Source: Dioscorea cayenensis subsp. rotundata
Lineage: Eukaryota; Streptophyta; Magnoliopsida; Dioscoreales; Dioscoreaceae
Reading direction: 5' to 3'
DNA: 64,000 bases
Assembly: GCF_009730915.1 (NCBI RefSeq)
Contig: NC_052480.1
Span: 806,001-870,000, forward strand
This document shows positions 48,798-60,920 of this stretch, one piece after another; the stretch's first letter is position 1, and each line of letters starts with the position of its first letter. Made by a program: the position numbers and the translations under genes. Under the pieces are notes generated by a model that searched no databases, had not been told where the DNA came from, and worked only from the letters and a program-made list of their open reading frames with translations.

Positions 48798-51351
48798 GGG
48801 TTTTATTTAATCCCACTTACTAGTTTAAACTACTTGTGTTTACTAAGTTATTACCTGTAGCTAGTTGATTAGGTTTTGATCCTGATGCAGTGACTGAAGT
48901 AGTTTACAGTGCTTGTTGTAAATTTTATGCTTCAGAATGGTTATTACATAGGGCAATTATTTTTTTATTTCTTTTCAGAATTGTAATTATGTAGTTATTT
49001 AGATACTGGTTGCTTTTTTTGTGTTTGTTGTTATTATTATTTTAAATAGTGTAATTTGTCATTATTGTGATAACCAGCTTTCAATTCTTTTATTGGACAG
49101 GATGGTATCTGTATTTATCTGTATTTTTTTTTTTTTAAGCAGATGGATTTATGTTGAGAAAGTCTAGATAATCAATTTGAAGCATTGCATCTCTGACCAT
49201 CCCTTAACCAGATTTTCTATTTGTTTGGACAATGAAATAAATAACTCTCGCCTCTCGGTCTAGATAAGCATATTTTGGGTTTCTAATGTTTGAATTTGTT
49301 TTGATTTTTTTTAACATTTAAATTTAATTCTAATTAAGGCAAGCACTCTGGAATTAAATTAATTAATTTTTTTTTAAAATATCTTTATTTATCCTTTAAT
49401 AAGAACAGTCAAGAATAATAAAGGTGCGATGAGTTCCACATAATAATGATCTCAACTGATGGATCCTCCTGTTTGATGTCAGCCTGGCTTGGTACCGCAA
49501 GGTCTCCTCACTATCCCACATTCGATCAAGATCAAGATCAAGATCAAATCAATTAACCCTCACCAAAAAAAAAGCAATGGGTCTAAATGTCCTTTGCTCA
49601 CTATTTAGTGGTCCAATCAATTGACAGAAAGCAACATGAAAAAGGCAAGATGTGGCCAAAAAACATTTGTCTTTTATCTCTTTTCCTAAACAGACTGCTA
49701 CCAAATGCCCGGGCCATGATTCATGAAGGCATGCAAGCATTTGTACGCCATGTCCCCATCAAACTCCGTCCCCTCCACACATTGTCATCACATACACAAA
49801 TATTACATACATTGAACCTAACCATCTAGAGATAGTAACCTAATGATAATGAAAGTATCCACTGGGATAACCTTTTCCAAGCCATGAAGCACATGTCAGC
49901 AAGATTAAGCCATAATAAAAAAATATTAATAATAACGGGAAAGAGTTTTTTTTTAAAAAAAAAAACACAAGAGTTTATAAACTAATCTTCTTTTTGTGAT
50001 GGGAGAGCAAAGATAAGCCTAATCAGTTCACAGACCAAAAGATAAGTCAGTTCATAACATACTATGACTAGATTCCTTATTATTTATTTAGCATGACACC
50101 CTTTTTATCTTAATTGTTCTCCATCCCACCGACCATTTGGGCTTCTAGTCCTTTTCATTTACCTACCAGGTACCTACACAAGATTGTTAGTCTGTAAACG
50201 TTACCTTTATACTTGAGATGGAAGCAAGCAATAAGAAATATGATATGACCCTAGCCAACACTCAGCATATGGGACAAGCAAGTCAAAAAGCACATCAACC
50301 ATTCCAAATAATATCAGAAATAAACGTATCCAGGGATACTAATTAATTTGATAGGAGAACCACCATTAATTAACTTCTCCCCTGCTTTGATTGAACATTT
50401 GATATTCTTCCCCCGCCTCCCAATAGATGATCTTTATTGACATATACACTAGCCTGGTCCCTGCTTGACAAAATCCAAAGCCTACTTAGTTCCCCACTAG
50501 CAGTTTAGTGTTGAAAGTTTCAAAACAGAAAAAGCAGACAGACAATATCTTATTTCCGTGCTGAACCCTGTTAATCAGTAAAAATAAACAAAATCCAAAG
50601 ACACCTCATCTTTGATGAATACTAGTATACTATACTATATCAAGTATAAAATAGAGAAATATATGGTTGTTAACCTAACAAATGGAATAATAACCAGATA
50701 AGATAAAGACTCTGAAAAGAGGCGAAAAAATAGCAGTATGATAATGTAAGCAAGATCTTAAAACAAAAACAAATGGAATCAAACTTGATAACAACAAGAG
50801 CAGGAGCAGCAACAGCAGCAGCAACAGCAGCAGCAGCAATTATTTAATGACTATGAAACAGGAAGAAATTGCTTACCATAAATTTGACACTATAAATGGC
50901 CAAGCAAACATCCATTTTGAGCTATTGACTATATTGAGACACAAAACATTCATTTTTAAAACAAGCAATCCAGGACAACAATTCATACATTTGTTAATTA
51001 TTCTGTCATTACCCTATTAGTTAAGTACCAACTCAACCTGATTCAAGACAAAGAAAACTAAAAAAAAGTATAGTACACCATTAGCATTAACACAAAAGGA
51101 AGCACAAAAACAGACAAAATAGCAACATTTTTTGAAGTAATAATACTTTTTTTACATAGAAAGTATCATCATAAATACAAAAAAAAAAGAAAAAGAAAAA
51201 AGAACTACCTGCATAAACCTTAGTCGATGGATTCCAATGCTTCATCTTAATTCATCTCATCATTCATTTCTTCTCAACCTGAAATGTGATGCAGTGCAGG
51301 CAACACTGCCAATTTCACATCTTGCAAAACTCAAACTAGACAAAAAAAAAA
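48798..51351. other. Convergent 3' flanks and spacer between the FAM135-type and ROH1-type genes
   Basis: The left part is the 3' UTR of the plus-strand gene and the right part that of the minus-strand gene. A (CAG)n-like tract lies at about 50811-50838. No additional gene is supported; the short open frames are AT-rich and have no motif. Confidence 0.55.
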
Positions 51352-52551
51352 CTACTCAGGATGGTGGGATAAGCAATCCAACCCTTCAGTTCGGCTACGA
51401 ATGATCCTATGGAACACCTCCCTCACCTGGCGTTCCAGCAAGTCCAACTCTTCCCGCATAGTATTGACAATTTGGGTTAATTCCTGAGTCACCTGCCTTA
51501 TTTCCATCTCCTTATTCACTGGTAAAGGAAAGTGAGCAGCGTCCATCAATTCAGACAATTGCCTGGCACACTTCTCAATTTGATGAATTTCCTTCAACAA
51601 TCCATTAGAGTTCTTCCTCTCCCTCTTCTTGGACTCCTCCATGATCCTCTCATGCATGGAAAGGATCGGAGACGCCCATGAGAAGCTACGGGAGAAGGAG
51701 AAATGGGTTTGGAGGCCGCGATCTTGGCAAGGGATCGCTGCAACAAGAGCCCACATAACAAAGAGAAGCACCGAGCTCATTGTGAACACTGGCACAGCAA
51801 GCCCATTGCTTGCGACGATCTCATGCCCGCGAGGAGCGGACAGGTTGTTCCCAATGGCCTGGAGCTGCCTTGCAGCGGACCAGGACCGAGACACGCTCCA
51901 TGAGAGAGACCGGAAGTGACCTCCAGGGTGACGATGGTGGTCCCGGCTTGACGACGCATGATTGCTCCGGCCGAAGGAGCGATTGCGATTGCGATGTGCG
52001 AGGGCAGACCCAGCAACGTCTTTCTCTTCAAGCATCCCGACGGCGAGGTCAGCCAGGGCTTTCTTGGCCCGCCGGAGCTGGCCTTCGCCAATAGTCCTGA
52101 GACTAGGGTCAAGCGCGACGGTGACGATCTCAAGGTGTTTGTGCCATTGCCGCACCTGCTCGATCCCATCACGGATGGCGTTGCAAACGTCTAGGGCTTT
52201 GACGTTGCGCTCAAAGAACTCAGAGATGAGGCGATCGACGGGGGCACGGCTAACACAAGCGCGATTGTTGAAGAGAATCACTCGGAACTCTTCTTGGCAA
52301 ATCACGAACACATTCAATAGCTTGCGAATCCACGGCAGCGACAAGAGCTCCTCTCCACCGCCACCTCCGCCGGCGAGGTCAAGGAGGAGATCAGCAGCAT
52401 GGCGTTGGAATCCGTCAAGCTCCTTCTCTTGGCTAGAGCCATGCTCATGGTGACTATCCATGGAGTGCACCTGATCTCGTCGTATGCTAAGGATGGACCG
52501 CCCAATCGACGCGAACGGCGACGACGAGCCCTGGTAGTCCGTCGCCGGCAT
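51352..52551 (-). CDS. ROH1/BPS1-type protein (DUF793), intronless
   Basis: A single exon of 399 residues. The start is taken at ATG 52551 because [20 protein letters not shown] followed by [11 protein letters not shown] is the conserved N-terminus of plant ROH1 proteins; the 18 upstream in-frame codons begin without an ATG. It has a conserved helical body ([50 protein letters not shown]), a Gly run near residue 60, a Ser/Arg/His-rich linker ([18 protein letters not shown]), one hydrophobic segment ([17 protein letters not shown]) and a C-terminal coiled-coil region. Arabidopsis ROH1 interacts with the exocyst subunit EXO70C1; BPS1 relatives affect root-to-shoot signalling. Which function applies here is unknown. 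A (GATA)n/(GA)n tract at 52637-52665 lies in the 5' leader. Confidence 0.9.
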   Translation of the reverse strand: MPATDYQGSSSPFASIGRSILSIRRDQVHSMDSHHEHGSSQEKELDGFQRHAADLLLDLAGGGGGGEELLSLPWIRKLLNVFVICQEEFRVILFNNRACVSRAPVDRLISEFFERNVKALDVCNAIRDGIEQVRQWHKHLEIVTVALDPSLRTIGEGQLRRAKKALADLAVGMLEEKDVAGSALAHRNRNRSFGRSNHASSSRDHHRHPGGHFRSLSWSVSRSWSAARQLQAIGNNLSAPRGHEIVASNGLAVPVFTMSSVLLFVMWALVAAIPCQDRGLQTHFSFSRSFSWASPILSMHERIMEESKKRERKNSNGLLKEIHQIEKCARQLSELMDAAHFPLPVNKEMEIRQVTQELTQIVNTMREELDLLERQVREVFHRIIRSRTEGLDCLSHHPE

Positions 52552-53038
52552 TGTCACATACCCAGCTACTAGCTTGAATCTCCCTCGAAATCCCACAAAG
52601 ATCAAGATGAAAGCATGAAGAAATGGAAACCCTAGATAGAGATAGAGATAGAGAGAGAGATCGGAAGAGGAGAGGCCAAAAGGAAGAAGAGAAGAGGACA
52701 GTGATGGCGAACCTCGGAAGCCCTAAACGAGAGCTTTTATGCGGACCATCCACGCGGTTGAGAGCGGCCCGATTAACAACCGAATAACTCGGCGGGGAAA
52801 AACATGGAAAGAAACCATTTCCCGCTAATTAATTATTTAATTAAATTAAATTAAATTAAATTAAAAACAGTACTAGTAGGAGTATTATATTATTATTATG
52901 AAACCTTTTTCTTTTATGTAAATTAATTAATTAATTAATTAATTAATAAAGAAGAAAGTGGGGCCCGAACACGGACGCGGCCAAGCCGCGATGTCCAACG
53001 TGGCCAGTTAAACACTCCTCAGACTAGCCACGTAGGAT

Positions 53039-53086
53039 GACACGTGGAGAGTAGAGAAGCTCGTTGTACGGAAATAAGACACGTGG
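53039..53086. promoter_or_regulatory. Two G-box/ABRE-type GACACGTGG motifs
   Basis: GACACGTGG occurs at 53039-53047 and again at 53078-53086, 39 bp apart, about 490-535 bp upstream of the ROH1-type start codon. CACGTG is the core bound by bZIP and bHLH factors, and a pair of ACGTGG-type elements is typical of abscisic-acid-responsive promoters. The motifs lie in a GC-richer block (52955-53260), which supports a regulatory region. Confidence 0.5.
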
Positions 53087-53289
53087 AAGTCTGTGCTTGG
53101 TCAGGGATGGGAATAGACTCTGGACCGAGTCTGAGGCTAGGCTCGCAGCCCGCGTTAATTCTAGAAGGGCCACACAAGGGTATTATGGGGAAATCCTTAG
53201 CAACGCGGGCAGGGAGAACAGGCCAGAACAGAACGGAACGGAACGGGTCTACGTTTGCGTGTCTTGAAGAAGCCATACATGTCTTATCC

Positions 53290-54830
53290 TATGAATTCTT
53301 AAATTAATAAAAATGAAAATATTATATATATATATATATATATATATGGTAGACATTAATATATAGTTTTTGGGATGAAAAAATAATTTAATATTTGGAA
53401 TTTTAAACGCTAATATTTAAATATGGCCATGGACAATAAATGTAAAGCTTTGAATCTAAACAACCAGACAGTGCACACGTTCGATGGAAAGCTCGCCAAC
53501 AGGAGAAATCCCAAGTTTAAAAAATTAATTATTAAATTTAATTCTTAAATAATTTATTTATTTTTATAAAAAAAAAATATATTCTGGTTCTGTGGATTCT
53601 AGAGCAACTAGTGGCATTAAAATAATTACTAATTCTAGCTCTCACAAGGTGAAATTTAAATCCAACAACCCATTTATGTCAAACTAAACCTAAAAAATCT
53701 ATAAAAAAAATCATTCTGTCACAATTTTTTTAGCATAATTTTTAAAGGTGTATACTAGTATCTATTTTGACTATATAATCAATTTAATTAAATATAATTA
53801 TGACAAAATAAATATTTTATCAATCATTAATTGAGTTGGCCAATTAATTCATGATCGACTTTGATTTAGACAACAAACATATCAACCCATTTATTCTTCA
53901 TCACAACCTATTTTACATGACTTAAACTTTGTAGAGAAATAAAAGTTTAATAACTTGAATTGTATCTTCCAATAAACAACTATATCCACATTTTAGCAAC
54001 AATACCCATCCCTGAACAATATAGTATTCATAATTAAAAAATTTAAATAATTTGCCATTAAATAGAGAATTTAATAAAATATTAATCTAAGTTATAGTTT
54101 CCACTTTCCACCACGAGATCAAATAAACAATAGTCTATAAAATATTTAATAATTCAAGACTAGACAGGAGTATGTGTGAACAAAAGTTTAGATTTCATGT
54201 CCCCATTAAAGATGCGGACCAAGATTAGACATTGATAAGATAAGCCTTGTGACCAACCCAACAAAAATATTTTTTTTAAAAAAAAAATGAAGGGAATGGT
54301 CAGCATGCAACATTCACAAGGTTAACATAAAAGGAAAACAAAAAGGCTACACAACCTGACTAGCAGGTGGGATTTCTATTAAAGAGTTCCTGTTTTTCTT
54401 AAAAAAGAAACAGCTTGCAGAGCAGCAGCCAGAGCTCAATATTAATGGTAATGGCATCAAATTTTAATATATATATATATATATATATATAAGAAAATTA
54501 TTTTTACACTCTAAAATTTTTAATTTTTAATTTTATCTGTTGTTGCATTGTTGCAATATGCATTGTCCGTATTTATTTCACCAAAGCAACCATTGTGTGT
54601 GTTAAGCTAGTGTACGTGGCAATCCATGTGGACCAAGGAAGGATAAAATCATCAAGAATATAAACTTTAAATTTTATTTAAAAAAACCTATATTTTTAAT
54701 TGATGTATTCCAATAAAATCCAAATACCATCTATACTTCTCAGGAATTTTTCTATTATCCGATCAACAAGAACTTTTATTTCTTAACAAATGATGACTAT
54801 GTCAAAAGATATGTGAACACAGAATGCATA
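53290..54830. other. AT-rich intergenic DNA
   Basis: (TA)n runs lie at 53318-53347 and about 54466-54491. No exon or bounded element is seen. Confidence 0.55.
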
Positions 54831-54960
54831 TTTTTTTTTGAATAAAATGAATAAATCATAAATTTATTAAAAAATTAAAAAAAAGTACAAATAACAAAAG
54901 AACAAATAGACAAAAACAAAACAGACAAACACACAATGTACATTAACATAAATCTAACAA
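54831..54960 (-). mobile_element. LINE 3'-tail fragment
   Basis: A poly-T is followed by AATAAAATGAATAAATCATA and AATTTATTAAAAAATT, matching the 3' tail of the LINE copy at 4671-4720. No coding part remains and the outer limit is uncertain. Confidence 0.45.
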
Positions 54961-57949
54961 TGCCTGATTCAATAGGTAAAATTAAAATTTCAAAAGAGTA
55001 ATAATGAAGCAAAATAATTTCCTCTTAATTAACAAGATGGAAATAAGTAAAATTAGATGCATCCTTAGGGTGTAGGAAGAACTGAAGCTGTTTATTTTAA
55101 TCTAATTCAAGGTATTAATGGCTAACAATAAGAAGATTGATGAATGTAAGAGTTAAAGGAGACTGACCTGATGTTGATGTGGCACCAAAAGCTTATGGCA
55201 TCAGCCAAAACTCAGAGGTGCATAACTGGGAGAAAAGCAATGTTAAATGCATTCATTAAATGCGAAAGCTCATCACAGCAGAGCAACAGTGGGGGGCATG
55301 GGTTGTCTAATGAACCTGTACAAAATGCATAAACCCAAAACAAAGAGTGAAAGAAACAGTACACTGGATAACAATCAAAACCAGATAAACTTAATTTCAA
55401 ACTGCTGATTTCAATCTCCAGCCTGTTCATCAATATGTGAGGCTTGAATTAAATAAAACAATACAACTTTCAAATGACTGTTTTCCATTAAACATAGGCG
55501 TTGGAATCTACCTTATGTTATTTTGAATTATAAAAATTAGATTCAATGAGAAGAAATATAGCTCTGATAGAATTCAAATTTTTCAATAAATGGATATGTC
55601 AAATTTGCCTAAACTACCGCCTTCACATTAAAAAGATGGTAACTTTTTTTCTCGTACTAAGTGAGAGGTTAAGAGATCAATTTTCTCTCACGATATTTTG
55701 GTTGGGAAGAATAGCTTATTCTCCTTATCAAAAATCCACTTTCACATTAGAAGGATAACAATTATTTCTCTTGCCAAGTAAAAGATTGAGGGATCAACTC
55801 CCTCTCACAACATTGATTGAGGTGAATGACTTGTCCACCTTATTTTAAAAAATAAAAAATAAAAAAAAAGGAAAATTGCCTCAACTGTTAGTTGTCCTTA
55901 ATAATTTTAATTTCCTTTGTGAATTGTGATAGATGGAAGTGGAAGGGTTCATACATTGCATTGGATTAGATGTGAGAAGTCCATGAAAAGGATATTGATG
56001 ATGATGATGATGATGCCTGAAGAATAAATTTGTCAATCAACAAATTCAGATTAAATTATGGAGGTCCCAAAATCACAGGTAGTTGAAAATGCTGAACAAA
56101 GGACTGGCCCATTTTCTGAAAAAATTGACAATTCAGAGTTGACCCTCCACAGCTTGTGAAAGTTTCAACATAATTGACTTGGCCTTGGCCTAAAAGTGAC
56201 CAGTGCATTGGGACTTCGTCTTGCCTAGAGTAGGAAATCCTTTAGTGGCTGAGGCTTTTTGAAAACTTAAATTGACTAGACTTGAGAAACCAACAATTCC
56301 ACTGGAGAGCTGAAAATTTTTAGATTCATTGATGATGGTCCTTGTCTACATAAAGTGAAGGTATTGAAAACAGAAGCTAGTAAAGACACAGAGAGAATTG
56401 ATATTCTAATGAGAAAAGTGAACAAGGGTGTGCCAGACTGTAACAATAACCGGTCATTAGAAGATCACTTCTTGAACAAAACATGCATGAATTAGTCAGT
56501 CACGTAACAAAGACCTCTTTGAAACATGAGTCAGCATGATGACAGTATGACAGATAACAAAATACACCTCATATATTCAAGAATCTACAGATGACCTCTT
56601 GCAAGATATATAGAAATGGAATCAAAGATAGATAAATGATGCGTTGAATCAGCTTACCTTGACAGTGAAGTATTTAGCTTCAAGCAAATATTTGTCATAG
56701 GTTCAACGTACCTGCAGTGGAATACTTTTTCTGCTGTTAAAGAGGTGGTCAAATGGCATCAAAGTTCTTCAGTGAGTTGCATATCAGACTTCAAAATAAT
56801 GCATCATCAAAATAGCCCAGTAACTCTTGCACCAATGCAATTCTTGGAAGATAATCCTTGGAATCTTACAACATAAAGACCAAGTTGATCATAAAAATAT
56901 ATAAAAGTTCAAAGGTGTTTATATTAGAAAGCTCACTTTCAATTGTTTGGAAGTAATATTTGAATCATTAACTTTGTCTGATTTCAACTAATGTGAAGTG
57001 ATAAACAAGGCATGTTGATACTTATTTGTCTAATCTTGAGTCTTATCTAGAAAAATTTGCATCCTGTTTTTATTGACTTTGATTTATTTATTTTTATAAA
57101 ATTATTGACTTTGAAGCTTAATTAGCTAACAGGTCAGAGCATCCATTAATACAGCTAGTTGAAGCAGACTTAGAATCATGAAATTTGGACATATTAAAAT
57201 TTAAATCAAGGGGGAAAGAAAGACTAAAATTTGCTTTAAAAACAGAAGAAAAATATAACATGTAAAGCAGAAAAAACTAAGGATGTTGGCGATTTCGGTA
57301 ATAAACACAACATAAATTGCACAGTGAAACAATAATTAAAAAATAAAATCTAGTTTCTGAAAAGGTCAAAATAGTTATGAAATCATGAATCGTTCGGAGA
57401 ACAAATTTAATGAAAATCATAAATTCTCTCTTATATGGTGGGAAGCAATAAATGCACCTTAGGCCTTTTCTCATTAGTATACAAAAATAGCCGAAATTAT
57501 ATATAAAAGAAAATGCTATACACCACCAAAATAACCTGTGAACACAAGTTACACAACCATCAAGTACTGCATTGACATCAGAAAAAAGAAATGTGGGTTT
57601 TCTCAAAGCTATGTATTATATGCACAGCAAATGAGTTTCATAGCTATCAATCATTACCTTCTTACTAGATTTCAAGTTTGAAGGGATCATCATACTGTAT
57701 CTTGCAGCATTAAACTTTAAACAACCTTTAAGCTTCAACATGGACCTTGATACAATTTAAAATTTAAATGTACAACACAATTAGCTAAAGGCTGCAATTC
57801 CATATTCCATACAGAAATTCATCAAAAGTATACAGCAGCAAAGTTTCTTCCCTATCTGGTCTTAAAAGGTTGCGTCAAATCATACATAGCATATCACAGA
57901 AGAACTTCAAATGAAACACAGTTTAGATTCTAAGTAACATATGATTTCA
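54961..57949. other. Intergenic DNA, no gene supported
   Basis: Moderately AT-rich, with several short open frames but no family motif or consistent exon chain on either strand. A short (GAT)n tract lies near 56000. It could include a non-coding transcript but nothing shows it. Confidence 0.45.
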
Positions 57950-59095
57950 CAAGGACAGCATGTAATAGATTTCAAATGACCGGATGCTCTTGCACCAAGA
58001 TCTGCAGAAGGTGCTAATCAGTGTGAAATCAAGAAACCACCAACCTATTCTTCATGGGGCTAACAAAATCAAAACCCTTCTATCTATGTCTGCATTCCAG
58101 ACATTGAAAAAAATAGCCAGGTATCAGAACTCATTCTAAATTTAGCTCCTAATGTCATAAAAGAACATTTTTTATTAAAAAAAAAAACAATATAATAGTA
58201 TCTTTTCCTAAAAACAATGCTAGGAAATCTGACTGAATGCTCTTGCTGCTAATTAGTGTGAAACCAAGAAACCATCAACCAATTGTTCACGGGGCTAACA
58301 AAATAATAATGATGCTTCTATGACTGAAATCTGGAAATTGAACAGAATAGTCAGGTGTCAGAACTCTTTCTAAACTTAACTTGTGATTTCACAGTAGGCC
58401 ATTCTTGAACAACAATGCCGTGGTTTCTCTTCCTTAAAAATACACACACACAGATATATATATATACATACTGGGAATTCTAACTTGATGCTCTTGCAGC
58501 AATTTCTGCGGATATACTGATAAATAGTGTGAACTCAAGAATTTTTCAGGAAAAAAAGAGTGTGAAAACAAGAAACCACCAACCTATTCTTCATGGGGCT
58601 AACATAATCAAAATGCTTATATGATTGCCCACCGGACATTAAATAGAATAGCTAGCTGTGAGAAATCTCTAAATGTAGCTCCTGATTTCATAATAAGACA
58701 TTCTTGAATTCACAAAAACCCAATGTCATAGTTACTGTTCATAAAACTCAAATATTTCCACCTCTTCATGTGAGTTCTAAACCATGCTGTGAATTCTAAC
58801 AGGATGCTCTTGCAGCAAGATCTGCAGATACTGCTAATTAGTGTGAAATCAAGAAATCACCAACCTGCTCTTCATGGGGCTAAAATTAAAAAATTAATAA
58901 ATAAAGAATAAAAAAATCCCCGTAAGACTGCACTCCAGAATTGAATAGAATAGCCAAGTGTCAAAACTCTTCCTAAATTTAGCTCCTGATTTCATTATAC
59001 AACATTTGTGAATTCACAGAACCCAATCTACATATTTCCTTTCCTATAAAAATCCAGCAATTCAAACTTTTTCATATTAATTCCACAGCATGCTG
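57950..59095. repeat. Tandem array, four units of about 250-310 bp
   Basis: Each unit contains GATGCTCTTGCAGC or a variant (57980, 58232, 58486, 58802). GTGTGAAATCAAGAAACCAC, then CTTCATGGGGCTAA, follow at about 58021, 58256, 58561 and 58841. Next come a CATTGAA..ATAGCCAG block and an AAATTTAGCTCCTGATTTCAT block. Copies are diverged and have no shared open frame. Confidence 0.85.
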
Positions 59096-59259
59096 GGAAT
59101 AAAAATCATCCAAACCTAGTATTCCGTAAGGAACCACAACCAATTTAAGGCATTAGAACAAGATCAGGGAGGAAGAAATCACAGATACCAACCAAAATGA
59201 CAGCATGATCAACACCCAATCTTGAAAAAACAAATTGGAACTACAGAAATGGTGAATTC

Positions 59260-59401
59260 TGTTGGGACGCAGTGGTTAACCTGGTCCATAGTCCCACATT
59301 GTCTGTGAGAGCCAATCTCTCTAGCCTTATATATTCTAAACCAATTCTTCCCTCTAACTGCAGTTATAGAGAAGTTAAGGTGATGGGTCCTTGTATTAAC
59401 A
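59260..59401. mobile_element. TRIM-type solo LTR with 5-bp target-site duplication
   Basis: A 142-bp sequence bounded by TGTTGGGAC and TATTAACA and flanked on both sides by AATTC (59255-59259 and 59402-59406). Internally it has CCATAGTCCCACATTG and a TATATATTC-like box, reminiscent of plant TRIM/SMART LTRs. It has no coding capacity. Confidence 0.8.
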
Positions 59402-59406
59402 AATTC

Positions 59407-60089
59407 CACAATGATATGAAATCATGCATTACCAAACAATGAATTCTTTAGGTGAAGTTCAAGCAAGAGATCAAAATAAAGTAAAATTGCAAGCGAATTA
59501 AAACCTAAAATCAAAGAATAATAGCAGAAAAAACATAGAAATTGTAACAAAAATCAGAGAAAAAGATTGATGAAACCCTACGAATTTCCACAGCATTGAA
59601 ATCCCAAAGATTGGCGCCATTCAAGATTGTTTTCACTGGCACGTCAAGCATCATTCCATCTTGTTAAGCGCCATCATTGGCTTTGAGTTTGGGTTCCATC
59701 CTGACCCATATGAATTCGGGTTCAACCAGCACATCATGGGCCAACCTTTAAAAAAAGATAAATATTAAATTTAAAAAATAAAACATATACTGAGGTGGAT
59801 TTTTTATAATTTTAATATTTTTTATTAATATTATGTTAACTTTTAGAGAAATGGTTCAGATCATCTTTCTAACTTTTTCATTTAAATAAAAAATTTTTGA
59901 ACTATTTTATATCTCCAAAAGTCTTTTTTTTCTGGCAACTTACTTTTCAATACTTTTGTTAGAAAAATAACTGACGTTGATTGAAATGTCTCTTAGCGTT
60001 TTTAAACAGAAACACAAAATAATAAATATCTAAAACAAATATTAAATACAAAAACTATAAAGTATTAAATAAAATACATTATATATTAA

Positions 60090-60149
<60 letters not shown>

Positions 60150-60920
60150 AATAAAGAAAATATATTTTCATATCATGAGAGCAAAGTTAAATTTTTAAAA
60201 TAAAAATAAAAGTTCGATAAAGTATGAATTCTGAAAAGACGAAAAAAATAAGTAAATTAAAAAAAGATTGTCGAGAAATTAAAATATCAGTGGAATTATA
60301 CGATTTAAAAAGTTGCAAGAACTGAAGAATAATTTTTCCTAAATTTTAATGTGTATAAAAACAAAAAGACGTTTTGAAAATATTTATGATTTCAAAGCAG
60401 GTTCAATATTGGGAAGAAAGTGACTGTCTTTTTCTCCGTAATAATGGCCACCAAGGAAGGCCACAAAACCAAGAAAGAGGAAACATGTTGCTTTTTTGGA
60501 TTCTTTTTAGTGTTATTCCCACCATATGTGGTTATATATACTTGTTTCTCTGATGTCATTGCAGTAGAGAAAGAGAACATGCGAGGAGTTCTTTGAAACC
60601 TTTCAGCTATCTTTGCTGCAAATAATACTTGGGATTTATTCTTGTTGGCAATGAAATCATACCTGGAAATAATAAACCATAAAAAAGATGGGAAAAATGC
60701 AGCTTAAGAAAAACATCCTGCCATTTCATCCTGGTTGATGTTACAGAAACAAATGCTACAAGAGTTAAAACGGATTATGTGAGGAAAGAAGATCAAATGC
60801 TGAAACATTGTTACATTAGACCAAACAGAAATCACTGAAACATGAGCATATGTTGTTTAATCCTTTTTGTTTCTTCTTGTCTTCTTTTGCTAATTTTTTT
60901 TTTCCTGACTCCACACTGGT
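59407..60920. other. Spacer downstream of the Tubby-like gene
   Basis: AT-rich, with a long (TA)n run of about 54 bp at 60094-60147. A GC-richer patch at 59590-59750 has no convincing exon. The right part includes the 3' UTR of the Tubby-like gene. Confidence 0.55.

Noticed and set aside
51629..52453. Plus-strand frames opposite the ROH1-type gene
   Set aside because: They are antisense shadows of a well-supported minus-strand coding exon.
59580..59760. Possible first exon of a minus-strand gene
   Set aside because: It has somewhat higher G+C, but no matching downstream exons or protein motif could be found.
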